Positions 59,593-64,000 of a stretch of 64,000 nucleotides of DNA are shown here, piece by piece (positions within the stretch are counted from its first letter, which is position 1; each line of letters opens with the position of its first letter). Under the pieces are notes generated by a model that was not told the origin of the DNA, made no database searches, and saw only the letters and a list, made by a program, of their open reading frames with translations. The stretch is from Sedimentitalea todarodis (GTDB lineage: Bacteria > Pseudomonadota > Alphaproteobacteria > Rhodobacterales > Rhodobacteraceae), in contig NZ_JASMWN010000002.1 of NCBI RefSeq assembly GCF_032595355.1, forward strand, positions 186,001 to 250,000. The letters run 5' to 3'. The translations under genes were made by a program, and so were the position numbers.

Positions 59593-62031
59593 CTAAATCC
59601 GCACCCGCTCTGACTTGGGATCATAAAGCGGTTTGAGCGACGCCTCCGCCGCAACACGCACCCCGGCAACGTCGATGTCATAGGACGAGGCCAAAACCTC
59701 GGCCGCCGTCTCACCGCGACAGGGTACATAGCCGAGCCCGATCGCGCCGCCCAGATGATGCCCATAGGCGCCAGAAGACAGGTAGCCAACGATCGCGCCA
59801 TCCCGCAGAATCGGCTCGTTGTGATAGAGCAGCGGCTCGGGATCGCGCAGCCGGAACTGCATCAATCGCCTGTTCAGCCCCTCATCCCTTTTCGCCAGAA
59901 CTGCATCGCGGCCAATGAATGCGGGCTTGGCGGTCTTGACTGCAAAGCCCAGCCCGGCCTCAAGCACATGATCTTCGCAGGTGATGTCATGACCAAAGTG
60001 GCGGAATGCCTTTTCGATCCGCGCGCTGTCCATCATATGCAGCCCGCACAGCTTCAAACCCATTGACTGACCCGCCGCAAAGAGCGTTTCGAACGCATGC
60101 GCCGCCATGTCTGCGCTGACATACAGCTCCCAGCCCAACTCCCCCACGTAGGACACCCGGTGCGCCCGTGCCAAACCCATGCCCAGCTCGATCTCGCGCG
60201 CGGTGCCAAACGGCTGCGCATCATTGCCCAGATCGCTCGGCGACACCGCCTGCATCAGCCTGCGAGCATTCGGTCCCATCACGGCCAGAACGCCTTCTCC
60301 CGCCGTCACATCGGTGATCACGACGGCCCGGTCGCCCAGGTGCCGTCGCAACCATGTCTCGTCTGCCAGCCGCGTCGCGGCAGGCGTCACCACCAGATAG
60401 GCAGTCTCCGACAGGCGGGTCACGGTTACATCCGCCTCGATCCCGCCCCGCGCGTTCAGGAACTGGGTATAGACGATCCGCCCAGCAGGCACCGACATGT
60501 CGGCCCCGCAGACATGATTCAGAAACGCCTCGGCATCGCGCCCTTCAACGCGCAGTTTGCCGAATGATGACATGTCGTACATGCCGACATTCGTGCGCAC
60601 TGCATTCACTTCGGCGGCGACATTGTCAAAGAAGTTCTGCCGCTTCCAACCATACTGGTACTCGGCCTGCTGGCCCGCCTGCGCGAACCAGTTCGCCCGC
60701 TCCCACCCGGCCAGTTCGCCAAAGACCGCGCCCTGCCCGGCCAGCTGCGCATGAAACGGCGAGCGTCGAACCCCGCGCCCCGTGGCCTTTTGCCGGTAGG
60801 GGAAGTGATCCGCGTAGAGAAGCCCAAGCGTTTCGGTCGAGCGTTCCATCAGATACTGCTTGTTGCCCTGAAACGGTTGCATCCGCGAAATGTCCACATC
60901 GCCCAGATCAAAGGGTTTCTCGCCATCCTGCATCCATTGAGCCAGCGCCATGCCCGCGCCGCCCGCAGACTGGATCCCGATGGAATTGAACCCAGCCGCC
61001 GCCCACACGTTATCCATCTCGGGGGCCTGTCCCAGATGATAGGCGTCATCGGGCGTAAAGCTCTCGGGACCATTAAAAAACGTGTGTATTCCTACGGTGC
61101 CCAGCATCGGCAATCTGTTCACCGCCATTTCCAGGATCGGCTCAAAGTGGTCAAAATCCTCGGGCAGCTGGTCGAACTCGAAACTCTCAGGGATCGGCCC
61201 CCAGGGCTTTGACACCGGCTCAAACGCGCCCAGCATCAGCTTGCCCGCGTCTTCCTTGTAATAGGCACATTCATCCGGCACCCGCAGCACCGGTAGCTGC
61301 GTCAGCCCGGCGACCGGCTCGGACACGATATAGAAGTGCTCGCAGGCCTGCAGCGGCACGTTGGTGCCCAGCATCTTGCCCACGTCATGCCCCCACATGC
61401 CGGCACAATTCACCACCTGATCGCAGGCGATATGGCCGGGTCCAGATGCGCCGTCATAGTCAACGCCGGTGATCCGTCGCCCCTCGCGACGCACGCCGGT
61501 CACGCGGGTATGTTCCGCCACAACCGCGCCACGCTGCCGTGCGCCCTTGGCCAATGCCAGCGCGATATTGCCCGGATCACCCTGCCCGTCCTTGTCAAGG
61601 TAAACACCCGCAACCACGTCTTGCAGATTAAGATGCGGGTATCGCACACCAATTTCGTTTGGGCTGATCTCTTCGATGTCCACACCAAAGGCCCGCGCCA
61701 TCGCGGCAGAGCGATACAGCTCCTCGCGCCGCTCTTCGGTGAGCGCAACGGTGATCGATCCGACCCGTTTGAAGCCGGTGGCAACGCCGGTTTCGGCCTC
61801 GAGATCGCCATAGAGTTCCTGACTATACTTGGCCAGCCGGGTCATGTTCGCGGTCGCCCGCAATTGGGCGATCAGCCCGGCGGCGTGCCAGGTGGTGCCG
61901 CTCGTCAGTTGTTTGCGTTCCAGCAAAACGACATCTTTCCAGCCCAGTTTTGCCAGATGGTAGGCCACCGAACAGCCCACGATACCACCGCCAATGATGA
62001 TGACACGGGCCTTGTCAGGAAGGTTGGTCAT
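59593..62031 (-). CDS. FAD-dependent oxidoreductase with GcvT domain (dimethylglycine/sarcosine dehydrogenase-like)
   Basis: An 812-residue two-domain protein. Residues 8-380 are a DAO-type FAD domain (ARVIIIGGGIVGCSVAYHLA; VVLLERKQLTSGTTWHAAGL, the segment that may carry covalent FAD). Residues 420-812 are a folate-binding GcvT-type domain (NVGMYDMSSFGKLRVEGRDA, YVGELGWELYVSADM, IGRDAVLAKRDEGLNRRLMQ). These enzymes oxidise N-methyl groups and pass formaldehyde to tetrahydrofolate. The substrate may be dimethylglycine, sarcosine or another N-methylated compound. ATG 62031 follows GAGGAAACAAG. The homocysteine methyltransferase-like gene lies 49 bp upstream. Confidence 0.9.
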   Translation of the reverse strand: MTNLPDKARVIIIGGGIVGCSVAYHLAKLGWKDVVLLERKQLTSGTTWHAAGLIAQLRATANMTRLAKYSQELYGDLEAETGVATGFKRVGSITVALTEERREELYRSAAMARAFGVDIEEISPNEIGVRYPHLNLQDVVAGVYLDKDGQGDPGNIALALAKGARQRGAVVAEHTRVTGVRREGRRITGVDYDGASGPGHIACDQVVNCAGMWGHDVGKMLGTNVPLQACEHFYIVSEPVAGLTQLPVLRVPDECAYYKEDAGKLMLGAFEPVSKPWGPIPESFEFDQLPEDFDHFEPILEMAVNRLPMLGTVGIHTFFNGPESFTPDDAYHLGQAPEMDNVWAAAGFNSIGIQSAGGAGMALAQWMQDGEKPFDLGDVDISRMQPFQGNKQYLMERSTETLGLLYADHFPYRQKATGRGVRRSPFHAQLAGQGAVFGELAGWERANWFAQAGQQAEYQYGWKRQNFFDNVAAEVNAVRTNVGMYDMSSFGKLRVEGRDAEAFLNHVCGADMSVPAGRIVYTQFLNARGGIEADVTVTRLSETAYLVVTPAATRLADETWLRRHLGDRAVVITDVTAGEGVLAVMGPNARRLMQAVSPSDLGNDAQPFGTAREIELGMGLARAHRVSYVGELGWELYVSADMAAHAFETLFAAGQSMGLKLCGLHMMDSARIEKAFRHFGHDITCEDHVLEAGLGFAVKTAKPAFIGRDAVLAKRDEGLNRRLMQFRLRDPEPLLYHNEPILRDGAIVGYLSSGAYGHHLGGAIGLGYVPCRGETAAEVLASSYDIDVAGVRVAAEASLKPLYDPKSERVRI

Positions 62032-62080
62032 TTCTTGTTTCCTCAATCAGGTGATAGGCGTCCCCCGGACAGCGCGGGCC

Positions 62081-62977
62081 TCAGACGATGCTGTGTCCGG
62101 CCGCACGCAGTCGGCGGGCCAGTTCTGCAATGTGATCCGGCCCGACTTCGCAACAGCCCCCCACGATGGTGGCCCCCTGCGCGACCCAGTGCATCGCATG
62201 GTCGGCATAGGCCTCAGGCCCCAGATCGACGCGCTGTTCGAGGGCGTCAACCGTTGGCGCGTCGGTTAGAAAGCCCTCCGATATCCGGGCGAACCCGTTG
62301 GCATAGCCCCCAAAGGGGCGGCCAAACCCCGCGAGTTTTTCCAGCCCTTTCGTCACCGCCTCAGGGCGGGAACAATTCAGCAGAACCGCGTCGGGATCGA
62401 ACCGGTCGAGCAACGGAACCATCCCGGCCAACCGCTCGCCCGACCGCAGGCGGGTGCCGTCATCATCGTCAACCGTCATGGCGAGCCAGACCGGCTTGCC
62501 GCAACCCTGCGTCGCCCGCAGCACGCCTTCGGCCTCAAGAACCGACGACACCGATTCGATCAGGAACAGGTCAACACGCGGGACCATCGCCTGCGTAAGT
62601 TCACCGAATTTCTGTTCTGCATCGTTCGGGTCGGGCTTCAGATCAGGGCGGTAGGAGGCCAGCAGCGGCCCCAGCACCCCGGCGATACGCCCGCTTCCAT
62701 GCGCATCACGCGCACGCTCTGCCTGATCCAAGGCCACCTCAAGCAGCGACAGAACCTCGTCTTCCAGCCCCACCCGGACCAGACGGCTGCGATGCACCGC
62801 ATAGGTGTTGGTGCTGGCGATGGTCGCTCCGGCATCGAAATAGTTCTGATGCACCGTCGCCACCAGATCGGGTCTGTCCATCATCACGCGCGTTGACCAC
62901 AGCGGCGTCGCCCGGTCGCCGCTGCGCTTGACGAGTTCCTGCCCGATAGAGCCATCCAGAAGGGTGATGTCCGTCAT
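62081..62977 (-). CDS. Homocysteine S-methyltransferase family protein (betaine-homocysteine methyltransferase-like)
   Basis: A 298-residue barrel enzyme that moves a methyl group from a donor to homocysteine. It starts ITLLDGSIGQELVKRSGD, the usual DG[AG].G opening. FDAGATIASTNTYAVHRSRL, AVLLNCSRPEAV (first Zn Cys) and IVGGCCEVGPDHIAEL (two further Zn Cys) complete the metal site. Placed between two FAD/GcvT oxidoreductases, the donor is probably glycine betaine or another methylated amine or sulfonium compound. It overlaps the upstream oxidoreductase by 4 bp (ATGA). Confidence 0.9.
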   Translation of the reverse strand: MTDITLLDGSIGQELVKRSGDRATPLWSTRVMMDRPDLVATVHQNYFDAGATIASTNTYAVHRSRLVRVGLEDEVLSLLEVALDQAERARDAHGSGRIAGVLGPLLASYRPDLKPDPNDAEQKFGELTQAMVPRVDLFLIESVSSVLEAEGVLRATQGCGKPVWLAMTVDDDDGTRLRSGERLAGMVPLLDRFDPDAVLLNCSRPEAVTKGLEKLAGFGRPFGGYANGFARISEGFLTDAPTVDALEQRVDLGPEAYADHAMHWVAQGATIVGGCCEVGPDHIAELARRLRAAGHSIV

Positions 62978-64000
62978 CCGCGCAGCCGTTCGTTCTGCGG
63001 GTCCCACAAGGGTTGATCCGGTTGCACCACCGCCGAATGACGCTCGCCGTAGATCTCGACCTCGATCCGCGTTCCCGGCTCGGCCAGGTCCGCCCGCACC
63101 ATGCCCAGTGCGACAGAGGCGTTGATTCGATAACCCCAGGCCCCTGATGTGGTTTCCCCCACCACCTGCTCGCCTTGCCACAGCGTCGACATATAGGGCG
63201 CGTCGGCCGCGCCCGCATCAACCCGCAGGGTGACAAAGCGCTTGGCGCTGCCGTGCTGTTTTTCCGCCTGCAATGCCGTCTTGCCGGGAAAATCCTGTGG
63301 CTTGTCCAGCTTTACAAACCGGTCCAGACCCGCCTCGAGCATCGAGTAATCCGTGGACAAATCGCCTTTCCACGCGCGATAGCCCTTTTCGATGCGCAGG
63401 CTGTTCAGCGCGAACATGCCGAACGGCCTGGCACCCGCTGCCAGCACCGCGTCATAGATCGCGGGCATCACTTCGTTCAAGGCGTGGATCTCCCAGCCCA
63501 GTTCGCCGGCAAAGGACACCCGCAACAGCGCGACCCAGTCTCCCGCGATCTCGCTCTCCTGAAAGCTGAGCCAAGGCAAAGACAGATCCGCCGCGCAGAT
63601 CGCACCCAGCACCTCGCGCGATTTGGGACCGGTGACGATCAGGGTCGACATCCGGTCGGTCCAATCCTCCAGCGTAAAGGCACACGCGTTGGACATATGT
63701 CGTTCAAGCCATTCCCGGTCATGCCATTGCGCGGTTGCCGCGGTCACAAGGATGAACTGGTCTTCGGCGAACCGCGTCACTGACATTTCTGTCACGATGC
63801 GGCCCCGCGCATCGGCAAAGTAGAGCAACCCGACGCGTCCGACCTTGGGCAGCGCCCCGGTCACCAACCCGCGCAGCCAGTCATCGGCACCCGGACCCTG
63901 CACCTTGAACCGCGAGAAGCCCGGCAGGTCGAGCACACCACAAGCGTCGCGCACCGCCTCGCATTCCTCGCGGATACGCGGCTCCCACGGCCCTGCCCGG
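62974..64000 (-). CDS. FAD/GcvT-type oxidoreductase, C-terminal part (window edge)
   Basis: The frame stays open to the window edge, so the N-terminal FAD domain lies outside. The visible 341 residues are the GcvT-type half: EECEAVRDACGVLDLPGFSR, FKVQGPGADDWLRGLVTGAL, SFAGELGWEIHALNEVMPAI and MFALNSLRIEKGYRAWKGDL, ending in LWDPQNERLRG. It is a paralogue of the oxidoreductase at 59593, of the dimethylglycine-dehydrogenase type. It is the upstream gene of the set and overlaps the methyltransferase start by 4 bp, so the genes are transcribed together. Confidence 0.88.
   Translation of the reverse strand, partial: RAGPWEPRIREECEAVRDACGVLDLPGFSRFKVQGPGADDWLRGLVTGALPKVGRVGLLYFADARGRIVTEMSVTRFAEDQFILVTAATAQWHDREWLERHMSNACAFTLEDWTDRMSTLIVTGPKSREVLGAICAADLSLPWLSFQESEIAGDWVALLRVSFAGELGWEIHALNEVMPAIYDAVLAAGARPFGMFALNSLRIEKGYRAWKGDLSTDYSMLEAGLDRFVKLDKPQDFPGKTALQAEKQHGSAKRFVTLRVDAGAADAPYMSTLWQGEQVVGETTSGAWGYRINASVALGMVRADLAEPGTRIEVEIYGERHSAVVQPDQPLWDPQNERLRG

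Noticed and set aside
1..64000. tRNA, rRNA, CRISPR, transposase, phage or restriction genes
   Set aside because: I looked through the intergenic regions and the translations and saw none; small RNAs or riboswitches without clear motifs cannot be excluded by eye.

Overview
The window is GC-rich chromosomal DNA, most likely from a marine Roseobacter-group alphaproteobacterium (order Rhodobacterales). This rests on gene order and families rather than on a search: accD-folC, ctpA-envC-gpmI, a complete roseobacter-type taurine dissimilation set (tpa, tauR, xsc, pta, soeABC), a TRAP transporter operon, an M24/aminotransferase/polyamine-ABC locus, and small roseobacter-type hypothetical proteins. 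I see no rRNA, tRNA, CRISPR array, insertion sequence or phage gene.

Layout. 1-13.8 kb is housekeeping: an ornithine cyclodeaminase-family 3' end, accD-folC, zapE, an MFS carrier, ilvD, three small conserved hypotheticals, then ctpA, envC and gpmI on the minus strand and a MarR regulator. 14-22 kb is a catabolic locus: an ectoine-hydrolase-like M24 protein, divergent from a class III aminotransferase, a four-gene spermidine/putrescine-type ABC importer and an RpiR regulator. 22-28.7 kb is a plus-strand operon: N-formylglutamate amidohydrolase family, TRAP transporter (Q, M, P), a glutamine-synthetase-like ligase and an iron alcohol dehydrogenase. 29.3-43.3 kb is the taurine/sulfite region: the remains of a taurine-type ABC transporter, tpa, a coiled-coil methyltransferase, tauR, a small membrane protein, xsc, a convergent pta, a citrate synthase and soeABC. 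43.5-58.3 kb mixes envelope genes (Core-2-type glycosyltransferase with a divergent sulfotransferase, lytic transglycosylase, GT25, fucosyltransferase-like) with housekeeping (smpB, sseA, aromatic aminotransferase, pnp, peroxiredoxin, aldehyde dehydrogenase). 58.3-64 kb has an RluA pseudouridine synthase, an NTF2-like protein and a one-carbon locus: two FAD/GcvT oxidoreductases around a homocysteine methyltransferase-like gene.

How the genes fit together. Taurine is transaminated by Tpa to sulfoacetaldehyde. Xsc splits this to sulfite and acetyl phosphate. Pta makes acetyl-CoA, the adjacent citrate synthase could feed it into the TCA cycle, and cytoplasmic SoeABC would oxidise the sulfite to sulfate. 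Pairs of direct repeats related to CTGGAC-Y-TAA, always 23 bp apart, lie upstream of tpa, tauR and xsc and look like TauR operators; the xsc pair also faces the divergent small membrane protein gene. No intact taurine transporter is linked: only in-frame fragments of a TauB-like ATPase and a TauC-like permease remain upstream of tpa.

The most novel-looking parts are the arrangement and decay of the taurine region with its shared operator architecture, the M24/aminotransferase/polyamine-ABC locus with a perfect-arm palindromic operator, and the amidohydrolase/TRAP/ligase/dehydrogenase operon of unknown substrate. All functions are read from the sequence and family knowledge; no database search was run.
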